In this document: one piece after another, positions 50,287-62,495 of the stretch
Position numbering within the stretch: position 1 is the stretch's first letter
Layout of the letters: the number at the start of each line of letters is the position of its first letter
Translations under genes and position numbers: made by a program
Assembly: GCA_032690845.1 (NCBI GenBank)
Contig: CM064422.1
Coordinates: 1,426,001 to 1,490,000, forward strand
Direction: 5' to 3'
DNA from: Eleusine coracana subsp. coracana
Lineage: Eukaryota > Streptophyta > Magnoliopsida > Poales > Poaceae
DNA length: 64,000 nucleotides
The notes under the pieces: model-generated
Told to the model about the DNA's origin: nothing
Seen by the model: only the letters and a program-made list of their open reading frames with translations
Databases searched by the model: none

Positions 50287-52137
50287 ATGGTGATCCTCAT
50301 CAGGCCACGGCTCCTCCTCGCGACCATCATCAACCTCTTCCTGACCTCCGCCGCCGTGCCCGTGCCGCCATGGCTCGGCCATGATGAGAAAAGAAGCGGC
50401 GGCGGCGGGTTCGTGGGCGTGGACGGGATGCAATTCGTGGCCAACGACCGGACCACGGTGTACCTCAGCGGGTTCAACGCCTACTGGCTGATGACGACGG
50501 CGTCGGACCCGGCCCAGCGGGCCAAGGTGCTGGCGGCGTTCCGGCAGGCGTCGGCCCACGGGCTCAACCTGGCGCGGACCTGGGCCTTCAGCGACGGCGG
50601 CGACAAGCCGCTGCAGTCGTCGCCGGGCGTCTACGACGAGGCCATGTTCAAGGGGCTCGACTTCGTGGTGGCCCAAGCGAGACGGCATGGCGTCTACCTC
50701 CTGCTCTGCCTCACCAACAACTTCCACGACTTTGGCGGGAAGCGGCAGTACGTCCAGTGGGCAAGGGATGCCGCCGACGATGATGATGATGACCTCGTCA
50801 TCACCACGGCAGCAGCAGCAGACGACGACTTCTTCAACAGCACCGTCGTCAAGGGATACTACAAGAACCACGTCAAGGTATCCATCCATATATGCGTGTC
50901 GTCAGTATATGTATTATTATTCGTTGTTTCCATCTCCAAACGACAATTAATTAAGCTTCTCTCTCTCTCTCTCCTTGATGTGTCCGGATGATGCATGCAG
51001 ACGGTGCTGACGCGGGTGAACGGCTTCACCGGCGTGGCGTACAAGGACGACCCCACCATCTTCGCCTGGGAGCTCATGAACGAGCCGCGGTGCGACGCCG
51101 ACCCTACAGGAGCCATGGTGCAGGTCAGTAGAACAGATCACCCTCTCTCCTTCCTCCTACCTCTGTTCGACTGTTCCCTCACTGTTCGCATAGATGAAAT
51201 GTCAACCAACGACGCAGCCTAAACAAAAGGGTTCAAATAAAACAAAAAAGAAAAGGCCGGCTACTGGATCGTTGTCGATGTCACGACGAGACCGACCATT
51301 TTAAGATTCCGTTGCCGTCTAAACGAAATCAACAATAATGACAAAGGTTATTATGGCTTGTAATAACAACAACAATAATGACAACAGGCGTGGGTGGAGG
51401 AGATGGCGCCATACGTCAAGTCGATCGACAGCAACCACCTGGTGACGGTGGGCCTGGAGGGCTTCTACGGGCTGGGCTTGCACGAGAGCAAGGCCCTGAA
51501 CCCGTGGGCCATCTACTACGGCACAAACTACATCGACACGCACCGCGCGCCGGGGGTGGACCTGGCCACCATCCACCTGTACCCGGACCTCTGGCTCTGG
51601 GGCGCCACCCCAGCCCAGCAGGCCGCATTCTTCCGCAACTGGACCGCGGCCCACGCGCGCGACACCCAGCGCTACCTCCGCATGCCGCTGCTCGTCACCG
51701 AGTACGGCAAGTTCCTCCTCCGGTGGGACCAAGACCAAGGCGCCAACCGCTCGCAGCGGGAGCGGGACTACTTCCTCGCCATGGTGCTCGACGCCATCTA
51801 CGACTCCGCATCCAATGGCGGGCCGCTCGTCGGCGGCGCGTTCTGGCAGCTGCTTGATGACGGAATGGACGCGCTCAGGGACGGCTACGAGATCATCCTG
51901 CCCCAGGACCGCCAAGCCGCAACCATCATCAGGAACCATTCGCGGCAGCTCGCACAGCTCAACGGGCAGGATCGACGGAGACGAAGATATCGTAGTACGT
52001 CGCGTGATAGGAAGATACGCGTGGGTAGTAGCAGCTCATCAGCTGGTGATGCTGACACGCCGCCGCCACGGTTTCCACTAATCTCCTTGGCTCGTTTCGT
52101 CTCTGTTTTCAGACAGATTTCTTCGTTCTTTTTTTAG
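50287..52137 (+). CDS. Secreted mannan endo-1,4-beta-mannosidase (GH5)
   Basis: Endo-beta-mannanase cuts mannans in the plant cell wall. Exons 50287-50877, 51001-51123 and 51388-52137 join in frame for 487 residues. Residues 1-24 form a signal peptide. Family motifs include 'FNAYWLMTTASDP', 'NLARTWAFSD', 'LDFVVAQARRHGVYLLLCLTNN' (in parts), 'WELMNEPRC' with the acid/base Glu225, 'TIHLYPDLW', and 'LLVTEYGK' with the nucleophile Glu343. An acidic/Ala loop (about residues 161-180) is coded by GAT/GCA repeats. After 'IIRNHSRQLAQLNGQ' comes an unusual ~59-residue tail, first Arg-rich, then Ser/Pro-rich. The core is complete and both catalytic Glu are present. Rice MAN3/MAN4 are possible identities; I cannot choose. 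Confidence 0.92.
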
Positions 52138-53753
52138 CGCCTCAACATTGGAACGTACAAAGTACTACTAGTTCATTTTTAGAGCCTAACTTTAACTTCC
52201 TCCACAGCGCAAAATTTAGGCGTGTGTAATTAAATTAGTGCTAGCTGCTAGGGGACCAGGAGCTTGAGAAGAGTAATTATTGTACCATGTAGTTACAACA
52301 TTCCTGTCCTGACAAAGATGCGTATCTTCGCACGATAGTATTACATCATTTTCAATTGAATGTTTGACCGTTTCTGATTGATTTTGAGTAATTGAATGTT
52401 TGCACGAGGAGTTTTTCATGGGCCACGTGAAAAGGATCGGTTCGTTTGACCGTTTCGGATTGGTTTCGACGATTCCATGGCAACATTTCCAGACCGCGGT
52501 ACAGACAAAATAAACCACGCAGCAGTCAGTACTCAGTAGTATAGTATCACGCCGTTTCTTCAAGCAGCAGTCAACAGCACAACACGCAGCCTTTGCCGCC
52601 ATGGCTCCATCTCATCATTACACAAAAGCACACACGTCACCACCTTGTGCCTCTCACAAATCTTTGTCCATCCTCGTGAGCCTGAGATACAAAAGATGCC
52701 AATTGTATCGTTCAACGGTAAATGATACAGACATGAGTCCGGCGAGAGCTGAATCGCCACAATTTCTGCACAGATGTCTAGCTGTCACTGAAAGCAGCGT
52801 TACACAGCCTTATTACTATTTCTGTAGCCATTGTTTTTTCATACACAAGTGTGTGCTTGGTGCACCTACAACACAACCTTGACACCATGTACTAATCAAC
52901 AGATCAATTTCAAGGTTTGAAACAGCCAAAACAAATCAAGACGAGAGCAAAATTTCCTTCTACAAATACACACAACGTCAACACGAGTGCAATGTTTCAA
53001 GTTCCATGTTTCCTTCCGGCTTCCACAGATACTACAGGGCGCAGGAACATCATCCTCTCTTACATTGAGGCAACAGTACTGACAGCCATCTTTCGAACCA
53101 TGAAAATCACCGCCGACCAGATAGAAAAACATGCAAGAACTAGCAATCGTCATCTCACCACAATTCCACCTCAAGCAGCCCTGCATTGACCTGATGAGAA
53201 GTTTGAAATTGGCAAACTTTCTTTTAGAGAAAAGAAACTTATGCTATTATATATAAAGCTAGGCATTCTACCACAAGAAGCAACCCAATTATATGCATTG
53301 CGGAAACAAAAAGACAGACAAGCCTAAATCTAAAACAAACTTCCATGCCTACAAGTTCAACTAGCATGTCTGTGAACTCACAGCCAAAAAGGGAAGGAAA
53401 CAAAAAAACAAAAAAATAGCAGTAATGAAATGCACCCACAAGAAAACAACAAAAAAATAAGATGAAACATCATCGCTGTTTGACGCACCTTTCTTGGCCA
53501 GAAGCTTCTCAATGATCTGAGGGATTTCTTCAATTGTCTTAATCCCTTCGAACAGTGATTGATCTATTTCAACTTGAAACGCTTGCTCAACAGATTGGAT
53601 AATGTCAATCTAGACAAATTGAGAAACAGATATTAAGATGACGTAATTCCTGGAGAAATATGACATATAGACATGTACAAAAAATTTACCAGCTTGGAAG
53701 AATTAGCAGTAATGGCAGGAAGACATGTCATTCCTGAAATCTCTACATCTGAT
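52138..53753. other. Spacer between the convergent mannanase and F-box genes
   Basis: No gene is supported for most of it. Minus-strand 53690-53740 and 53609 down to about 53470 could be extra exons of the F-box gene (see that entry). Confidence 0.4.
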
Positions 53754-56700
53754 TCATAGTGTCACGATTTTGCAAATATTCAGCACTGTTGATTTCATAG
53801 CCTGTATAAGGATTCCAAGCATTAGTTACAATCATCCTTAATAATCACTTTGGAAAGCACCTATTATTCTACTGTTGAAAAGACTCTGAAACACAATGGA
53901 AAACAAGTCTAGTTGTCCTACTTCAGTGCATGAAACCAAATATTATGGAATTTATGGTAGTCAAACATAAACACAATGTGCAGAAGACCGAAATAATAGA
54001 TTGTATTTACCATTAAAGTTGCATAGGGGCGGTAAAATGACTCCTCCACTACAAAACGAACATCAGCATCTCTGGAAGCCCTTTCTTCAAAATTAATATC
54101 AGCACGCTGATTTTCAACCCAATATGCAGGGTACCCTTGTTCAGTCTGAATCTTCATGTACCAAAGCTTTGGAGTGTTTCGGAGGAAATGCCTTGCCAGA
54201 ATATGGTGGGGCTCAACATTCGTGTATGAGTACAGGATCACAGCCTTCAAACTGTGCTGCAGACACTCAGTACGTGCACTTGGTATATCTTCTTCCATGG
54301 TCACTCCACCGGAATGCTGATCAAAACAAAATAATAGAATGACCGTGTTAAACATATCAATGATCTCTCTTTAAAACATCCACTGAGCATTATTACATGT
54401 CCATATGCATCGCCATGCCATTGTCAGTTGTGAAGGACTCGGTCATGCATTTCAAAATATGAAAGAAACTAGAGCTAGACGATAGGGGAAACAAAATAGC
54501 GCAATACCGAAAACAACATGTTGTACTGAGTTGGCAATGTCTGTAAAAGTAAGTGATGTCAAAAAGATTTCAATCAAATAGCCCCTTTGCTCTTTAGAAT
54601 CAACCTATGACAATATCAGTCAAAGTCAGGTTACGTCAATCAGATTAAAGAGCACATACAAAAAAAAACAATATCAAGTTACCATCATACTGTTATTAAG
54701 CAATAAAACCAAGATAATAAGCAGATGAGTTGCTGAAACATTTTATAAAGAAAACGTCAGTACATAGATCACGAGCAAACCAAACGCAGAACGATGTTAT
54801 TGCCATTCAAAAAATCATCAAATAATCTTAACAACCTTAGCACCTGACAGCCAATCCAGCATATACCAACTTCAAAACACCCTTCTTTTCAAATCTTAAT
54901 TTCAAGGATATATTAGCTCCAAATTTCGGGGTTGTCAACTATGGATGGTGTTAAAACTTAAACCTAAAATGGTGGCAAAATAGAATCTACTAGGCTACTA
55001 CTTTCGGTTAAACTAGTTTTCACAAAATGTCAGAATAATTTGTCAATATTGAAACCAATGTACCTTCTCCACTATGTTTTTACGTAGCAAGTTGTCAGGC
55101 CACTGTACAAATATTGCCTGTTTATAGTTAATGCAAACCATCAGACTCGATAACACATCAGAGCACTACAACAGGGGTAATCATACAGTTTCACAAATTA
55201 CTAACATTTTGTTCCTATGTCACACAACCACAGATACAAATAGATAATCACATTTTATTATCGCTTGTGCAAATTGCGTATCCTAAGAGGAAGTGAACTA
55301 ACCTTCAGATGGACGCATAACTTCTCAAGGAGATTGAAGACGTCAAGCATGTTCAAGACATGGTGGATGGAAATTCTTTCATGTAACTTGAGGGTTAATA
55401 TCTTTACCATTGAAAGCTGACTTTTGGTAACTGAACGATGGGCCACATTTCCTGCATTGAACATGGCAGTTCATCATCAAAACAGAAATGGCAAAAGTAT
55501 GACTGCAAATGTGTCGAATGCGGTTAAAACTTACATTGAAAATAAAATTTCCTAGTTGAAGCCGGGGAATGGATGGTGAAAAACAGCCCAATGCAGTGAG
55601 TTGGGTGTTTCCCTCAAGAATGTAAATTGATGGTGATACTCCCTGATCTGTGATTGACAGCTCATTCAACTTGGAGTTCCGCTGCACAATCAATGACAGG
55701 AGACGCTCTTGGTTCGTCCCCATCCTGTCCAGGGCTATTTCAATCAATCTAAGTTTTGGCATATCACAAATAACAAGCCGTTGGAAGCCTCTGCTCCACT
55801 TCACAGAGATACTGTGCAGACTTCCAGCTGTAGACAAGACGCCCTGTAGGATTTTCTCTGGAACAGAAACAAAGGCAAGTGCAAAATCTTCTAACATTGG
55901 AAACTCAATGCAGTCTTCTGTCGACAGGCAGCAGTTTGCCAATTTGAGAACCTTAACCGAGGGGAACCTAAGTAGTTCTCCAGGGAGTAACTCCAGATCA
56001 TACCCAATAGGTCCTGGGAATTGCAGTATCAGCTCTTCCAATCTAGTGAAAATTGGTTTCTCCAACCAATCACTAAAAACACCTAGTAGAACTTGAGGCG
56101 CCAAATAACCAGTGCAGATACGGCGCACAGGGCCTGGATGGGCCTGAATTAGAGCCTGCAACCTCTGAAGGCGGCGATCATGGGCGTCATATGGAAATCC
56201 AAAGTTGTCGTCAATGTTTAGAGGCAGCTCTCGCCAAAGATTACCAAACCGTTTGCAGAGATACATCCATTGAGCGATATCTAAAGTGGTCAGGTTAGAG
56301 AATATGGCTCGAATAACGTCATCAGGTAATGACGGCCTCTGTATCAACGCCGTCTTGTTACCGACGGGGAGCTCGTTCTGGACGCTGCTCCCGCGCCGAA
56401 GGTCTTGGCCGCCGAAACGGAGCTCTTCCTGGCTGCCGCACCCGTCTTGTTCCGCCTTGACGCCGCGCCCGCCATGGTCGTCCTGGACATTGCGCCCGCA
56501 CCCGCCATACCTGCCACGCCAGCGCCGCTGGTTCTGGCCGCCGAGGCCGAGCTCGACCTGATAATCGACGCGGGGCTCCTCTCGGATGCCGCGGACACCT
56601 TGCTCTGTCAGGACGCCGCGGCCGCCATGCCCCCGCCGTTCGCCCCCGTCGCCGACGCCGCGACGCGGACGGCGGACCTCCTCCCGGCCGCCGCGCCCGC

Positions 56701-56870
56701 GCCGCTGGTCCTGCCCCTGGCCGCCGACGCGGAGTTGCCCCTGTCCGTCGACGCTGAGCTCCTCTTGGCCGCCACGCCCGCGCCGCCCGCCGGGTCCGCC
56801 GTGCCCACGCCGCCGGCCGCGCCCGCGAAAACCGCGTCCGCTGCATTCGAAAGGCCTTTTTGGATTTGTG
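53754..56870 (-). CDS. F-box/LRR-type protein, N terminus unresolved
   Basis: F-box proteins link substrates to SCF ubiquitin ligases. The main exon encodes the F-box ('LPDDVIRAIFSNLTTLDIAQ', 56330-56270) and LRR-like repeats to 55535. Exons that join in frame follow: 55416-55303, 55117-55064, 54604-54508, 54303-54011 and 53801-53754 (stop 53754-53756). A different final splice (53740-53690, then 53609 on) would instead add 'GMTCLPAITANSSKL-IDIIQ...'. Upstream of the F-box the frame stays open to about 56970 through GC-rich repeat DNA but holds no in-frame ATG. The true start must come by splicing from another frame, or the sequence has an indel. The first upstream ATG (56846-56844) is in a different frame that stops at 56358. 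The F-box assignment is firm; the ends are not. Confidence 0.7.
56400..56830. repeat. GC-rich degenerate minisatellite in the F-box 5' region
   Basis: Blocks like GCCGCCGANGCNGAGCTC followed by CTGGCCGCC...CCGCGCCGCTGGT recur four to five times with varying spacing. On the minus strand in the F-box frame they translate as Gly/Arg/Gln-rich repeats (ELRVGGQ, ELGLGGQ, ELRFGGQ, GRGGR). Confidence 0.65.
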
Positions 56871-56968
56871 ACAAGCGGCCAACAGGGGTTTGGGCCTTTT
56901 GGGGTTTGGGCTTTGGGGGACGGAAGCTTCCGTGGTGGCGTGGGATCTTCTTCTTTTTCTGTTTTTTA

Positions 56969-57693
56969 AGGTACTCTTTTGCTCCCTCAACTTTTATAGT
57001 TGGCGTACTATTGCTCCTTAAACTTTAAAATCAGGTATTCACGGTCCATTAACTATTAAAACCATTTTAGCTCCTTCTCCGATTTTCAGAGTGGTTTCAG
57101 GTGATATGGCTGGTGGGGCCCACTTCTTTTAAAAAAATTAAAATAAAACACATTGGTTTAGCGTGCATTTAGAAGGAAAAAATACAAAATATTAACCAAA
57201 TGATTATAATTTTCAGACCCAAGTGTCAGTATATTTTGCATGTATCCCGCCTACTTTGATTTTATATGATTTTATCATACTTGATTTGTTGTCTTGTGTA
57301 AGTGATCTAGAAATACATAATTTAAAATAATAAAAGGACAAATAAGATGAATTTTGAGGCTAATTTATTTCTTGTATGGGTGAAATATTAGTGATATATT
57401 TTTTTAAAAATTGATCAAAAAATTATTATATTATAAAAGGGCCCTCCAACATAATCTCGCATCGGGCCTCCAAAATGTTTGGTCCGGCCCTGCATGTGAG
57501 CCCATGATGCTGACGTGGCATCCTGACATGTGGGTCCCACCAGCCACATCACCCGAAATCACTCTGAAAATCAAAGAGGGAGGTAAAACAAACGGTTTTA
57601 ATAGTTGAGGGACCGTGGATGCCTGGTTTTAGAGTTCAGGGAACAATAATGCGCCAACCATGAAAGTTGAGGGAGCAAAAGATGACTTTTTCC
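56969..57693. mobile_element. Foldback MITE with ~150-bp inverted repeats
   Basis: The left arm (CTTTTGCTCCCTCAACTTT..., ...GATTTTCAGAGTGGTTTCAG, GATATGGCTGGTGGGGCCCA) is repeated inverted at about 57500-57693. The long arms suggest a Mutator-like foldback family. The centre (57120-57490) carries another repeat end with TGGTCCGGCCCTG. The element lies immediately upstream of the F-box gene's GC-rich region. Confidence 0.75.
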
Positions 57694-59640
57694 TTTTTTG
57701 AGACAAGGTGGCGTTTGGCGTGGGATCTGTGTACGCCGCTTCAGGATCGGGTTGAACCGTTGATATAGAAGCCGGTGAGCACCCAGTCCTGTCGGCCTAC
57801 AAGTGTGGCCCAAAGCGGCCCAAGAGTATATAGTTCTATTATTTTCCCCCTTTAATTTCAACTAATCTTTTCTAAATTAAATCATTATCATATTAGGAAC
57901 ACTTGTATTTTTTGTCCACTAACATTATAAAAAAAATTGTACATAGACGTCTAATCAATATGCTGTCAATGTGATACCCAATGCTCAAGTGAAGTATTGT
58001 AACTGAGTTGTTTATATCTCCATGTATGGTTATACTAGCGTTGTTGCTGGAGTTGAACAAAAATATAAGACAATATAGCTGCCTAGACGAAGTTAATATT
58101 AAACAACAACCTGGGGGGTTTTTTACAGTGAAAGCAGTAGGCAACGAAATTTCAACTCGATCAAATAAATGAACTATGTGTTTTTTACAGTGAAAGCTGG
58201 GTCCATTTGTAATACATCCACATCAAAATTTTAATAAGACTGGTAATGACTATAATGTGCTGTACTAGCAATCTAGTTCTCACCAATAACTAATCTATTC
58301 ACCCCTACCGTCTGCCCTTACCAAATTAAATTGTAGTCTACACATCCCACCACTTAGATCATGGTTCGGGTCCGCCGTACCTTTAAACAAAAGTATGACA
58401 CCATATCACAAATGTTTGCACGTCAAGCCCAAATATAAAGAGAAATGTTATAGGTATAACTTAATCGTCCAACCAATGTTCAATCAAGACATATATAATA
58501 TTTTTAACCACGTGTTGATAAGATTTTGTATTAGTTGAACATTGGTTAGATAAATTGGGTTGAACATATAGCACTGCTAAAAAATAAACCCTTCTCGTCA
58601 CCCCGTTGAAGTCCACCTTACTAAGTAAGTTAAATGTATTGTCATTTTTTTAACAACGCATCTCATTTATCTATACTACAAAGATTTAGATTTCTTACGA
58701 TCTTTTAGACATCAAACAATATTTATCGGCTCTAATATCAATCGTTGATCAAAACCCTCTAAACCACACACCAACACACAATTTTTCTTGTATCCATCAA
58801 CATAAGGATTCAATGTTCAGTGAAATTCTGTCTATATGCTGTCCTAAAAATCTCTTTTTTTATTTCACCAAGCATTGGTCTACCTCCGTGTATGCCCACC
58901 CGCCTCTTCTGCCGCCCTCTAAGAGAGATCATGCTCCTGAAAAAAAAAATGGTACAGACGGGCCACAAGGCCAAGCTGGTGTGGCCCTATTTGGATTGTT
59001 GGAGGGATCAAACGGACCAACAATAGGCTTGGCTGCAAGTGGTAATCGCAATTCACAAACTGATGATGTAATTTAGGATTGTTCGTTTTTATAGATTAAA
59101 GAGCTAAAATTAAACTTTAATCCAAATTTTAGTTTTAAGTAAACAAATAAGATGATTAAAAGTAGAATTAAACTTTAGTTTTAAAGAAAAAAAGGGGCTA
59201 AAAGAAGAGAGTTAAACTTTAGCCCTTCAAGAAGTGCTAAAATTTAACTCAAATTTTAGATGCTAATATTTAACTCCTCGTATAAACGAGCACCCGTTTA
59301 GTGTACTATTATCGTTTCTTCCTCCCAACTCAATTATCTAGATGGCACGGACGACAAGTTGAGCTGAAGCAAGCAAGAACAAGAAAACCGTATAGGGGTA
59401 GGGGGGACCTGCGTTGAGATCCATGGTGGCCGCAATCCTGGCAGGCCACACCAACATATGGCCTTGCGACCCGGCCGCACAAATTTTTTTTCCACGCTCC
59501 CGCAGTTACGCTGCGGCTTCCAAATTCTCAGACGGGAGTTACGGATCCCGTATCCTCTTTCCTTTGATTCTCAGACGCGCACGCGACAGCTCCGGCGGTG
59601 TGTACGCGACAGCTCCGCAAAAGAGGCACGGACGCTCGCC
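57694..59640. other. Gene-poor spacer with a degenerate MITE
   Basis: No gene recognised. Around 59088-59292 is a short element with inverted-looking ends (TTGTTCGTTTTTATA / CTCGTTTATACGAGG read inverted) and repeated TTAAACTTTAG blocks, consistent with a decayed MITE. Confidence 0.4.
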
Positions 59641-60105
59641 CACCGTCTCCCGTCGGAGCAGCAGCCGCCATCTCCGGATCGCCGTCCTCCTCCACATACG
59701 AGACAACTCCCGCACGAGGCAAAAGAGCCACTGCCGCTCGGCCGCTCAGCCACCATCTCCGGAGCGTCGTCCTCCTATTCGGCGCTGTTCTTCACAGTCA
59801 GGTTTTCGCTGCTCCTATGTTTTTTTGATCTCACGGAAACCGTTTTTTGCTCCTGCTACGTTTTTTTTTTTTTAATGTCAGCTCGCAAGCCGCCATCTCC
59901 GAAGCGCCGTCCTCCTCCGCGTACGTGACAACTTCCGCACGAGGCGATCAGGCAAAAGAGCAAGAGCTCTCGACAACGCCCTCCTGGGCGCCACCGTCCC
60001 CTGCAGGAACAGCAGCCGCTATCTCCTGACTCCTGAGTGGCGTCCTCCTTAGCGTTGTTCTTCACAATCAGGTTTTTGCTGCTGATTACGTTATATTTTT
60101 TTTTA
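59641..60105. repeat. GC-rich tandem duplication, ~230-bp unit
   Basis: Two units of alternating blocks: the first with CCGCCATCTCCGGATCGCCG and, later, GTTCTTCACAGTCAGGTTTT; the second with CCGCCATCTCCGAAGCGCCG and GTTCTTCACAATCAGGTTTT. Overlapping frames on both strands look like by-products of the composition. Confidence 0.6.
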
Positions 60106-62160
60106 TCTCAGCAAAAAGAGGCAGAAGCAAGAATCCACCTGATGTTTGGATCTTGCTCTGTCTTCCTTCATTTTCCATCTTCTTCTACCTGTTCTCCAAA
60201 TCAATTCGTACGGGAGTTGAACTCCTACACTGGCGCTTTGACTGCCCTTGCTGCGAGTACGTGTGGTCATCAGTCACTACTCCAACTTATGTTAAGTTCC
60301 AGGAGCTCGTGTCTCATGCTCGATTTGGAGTTAAGCTCGTCCATTAGCGCTCTATGTTGAGGTATGCCGAAGCCGGGCGTAGTAGTGCTGGATTCGAGAT
60401 TCTTCTTAGCAGACGTGGAGTGGACCAGCCCAGTTGACATTAGAGCGAGCTCGATTAAGATGTCAAAGATACCACCGTACCGCTCTCGGTCGGACCGAGT
60501 GGTCAGGTCATTATTGCTTCTAAAGTCGCTGAGTAGAAGACCCAGGTTGCTGGTGTCCTCTTCTTAATATGAAACGTGCGGGTCTCTTCTTCCCACACAA
60601 CTCAATTCTTAGTAGACATGGACGAGCCCGGCTGACAGTAGAGCGGGCTCGATTAAGAGGCGGAAGATGCAGAGAAACTTAATTACTTTTGGCCAAGCTT
60701 GAAGAAACTCGATTAGCATGCGAAGATGCTATTAGGAGCTGGCTTTGGCCGTCTTTAAGCTCATCTTCTGGAACATCTGTGCAACAGAAGGGACGGAGCT
60801 CATCAAGGTTTAGCTTGTTCCTCCTCTCTTTCACCTGCGGCTTGTGGGCTGTCATGTGTGTTGTGCGATCGCATCTAGTCCCTATGGGCTTGGGACGGTC
60901 TTGAATGCTCAAATATATCCTTGGCGGCCAACCACTTTTTTTTCTTTTTTTTATATAGCTCTGACCATAAAAACCGAGATTTAAAGACCAAAATCAAAAA
61001 GACCGAAACCGAGATCGAAAGAATCAAAATTTTAGATATAGGGTAGTAGATCGGATAGGACATCTAACTATCCAAAAATTTTCCATTAACTTCGGATTTA
61101 ATACGTGGATACCCAAACTATCCAAAGAATCAAGTTAGAATTTGAGCGCTAATCGCATATAAATATCAACCATTAATGTGTAGTTGCTTAGTGGGTTAAT
61201 ATATAGTGTCAAATATTCATCGCAAGTGAAATAAAACGTTGTGTGAATGCGTGTCGCTTGCCGCTATAGGATAGTTACAAATTTCTCTCTCATTCGATCT
61301 ACTTCGTGAGAATACATGACTTATATATTGTTTAAGCATAATATTTTATTTAGTCTACTTGTCATAGTAAATAATAGTTTGTTAATTTTGTGAATTATAT
61401 TATGTGTTGATAAAAGTTTTGGTAGTTTGATCATAACCGAGAACCGAACCAAAATTTAGATACCCCAAACGTTTCGGATATCCAGAAAATAGTTTTCAGT
61501 TCAGATATCAATTTAAAAAACCAAAGTTTTAAAAATCTGAAAAAACCAAACCAAAACTTCAGGTAGAACCGAACGCTAGGGCCTATGGCTGGCTGATTTC
61601 TCAAGTAACTTAACAGCTTAAGTACTAATAACTGTATACAATAAACAAAAAGTAAAAAAATAATAACAAATATATAGCTACCTAAGTATGTTAATTCTCT
61701 AATTCGGAAAACACACCTGTCGATAAGATAAATTTTCGTATGTATGTCTAGTGTAGTATGAAACAATTGCTAGTAGAGGAAAGAAAAGAAGTCCTTTATT
61801 ATTATGTCGTTAATGTCATCTGACTACTCTTTCACAAAAAAAAATGTCATCTGACTACTATGTGCTACAAATGCTACAAAGCAAGCTCTCGTACACTTTT
61901 CTTGTAGTAGTATACTATACTAGTAGAACACAAACTTATCAATTAGCGCACGAAAAGAGGAGTGCCAACTTCTACTCCCTTTGCTGTCACCACTCACCAT
62001 AATGTGTAGGGAAGAACAAAGGTCTGATAAGAAAAATGCACGATGACTGGAAGCCTGGAACTATATGAAATCCGATCAAAACTGACGTCAAATCCTAGTA
62101 GGATAGATAGAGATTCAAAAAAAAAACAAAATCCTAATAGAATATTATTATACTATACAT
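60106..62160. other. Gene-poor spacer
   Basis: A 40-bp motif (GAGCGAGCTCGATTAAGA / GAGCGGGCTCGATTAAGA) occurs twice, near 60440 and 60630. 60960-61580 is rich in CCGAACC/AACCGAGA-type strings typical of decayed grass transposons. No gene is supported. Confidence 0.4.
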
Positions 62161-62365
62161 AGGGGCGGATCCAATGGGGCAGAGGGGGGTCTTGAGCCCC
62201 CCTACTCCCCCTCACGCCATGGAGCCCCCCTATGAGTTCTCCCTAAAATTTTGACAAGAGAAAGAAGAAGAGAAGGGAGAGAAAGTGAATGAGGAGGGAG
62301 AAAGGGGGAAGAAGAAGGAGGAAGAAGAAAACCAGCTCCCCTTACAAAAATTTTCAGCTTCCACC
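62161..62365. mobile_element. Short transposon remnant with GGCGGATCC end
   Basis: Left end AGGGGCGGATCCAATGGGG; right end, other strand, CAGTGGTGGAAGCTGAAAAT; purine-rich interior. It resembles the GTGGCGGAGCC-type ends common in rice DNA and seen at 8520. The class is not settled. Confidence 0.4.
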
Positions 62366-62495
62366 ACTGTATATATATAATATACTAGCAAAATAACCGT
62401 GCGTTGCCATGGCCATTGTTAAAAAAATTTATGATTAGAATATTTTTTATGACTGTAAAAGATTTTGAATTAATCAATTTTTTTGCCTGAGTATT

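Noticed and set aside
56405..57028. Plus-strand Ala/Pro/Leu-rich frame of 207 codons opposite the F-box N terminus
   Set aside because: It runs in exact codon register opposite the F-box frame through a GC-rich minisatellite and continues into the foldback element; best explained by composition.
59414..59928. Two overlapping Ser/Arg/Pro-rich frames of about 155 codons
   Set aside because: They cross a tandem repeat in several frames and have no domain.
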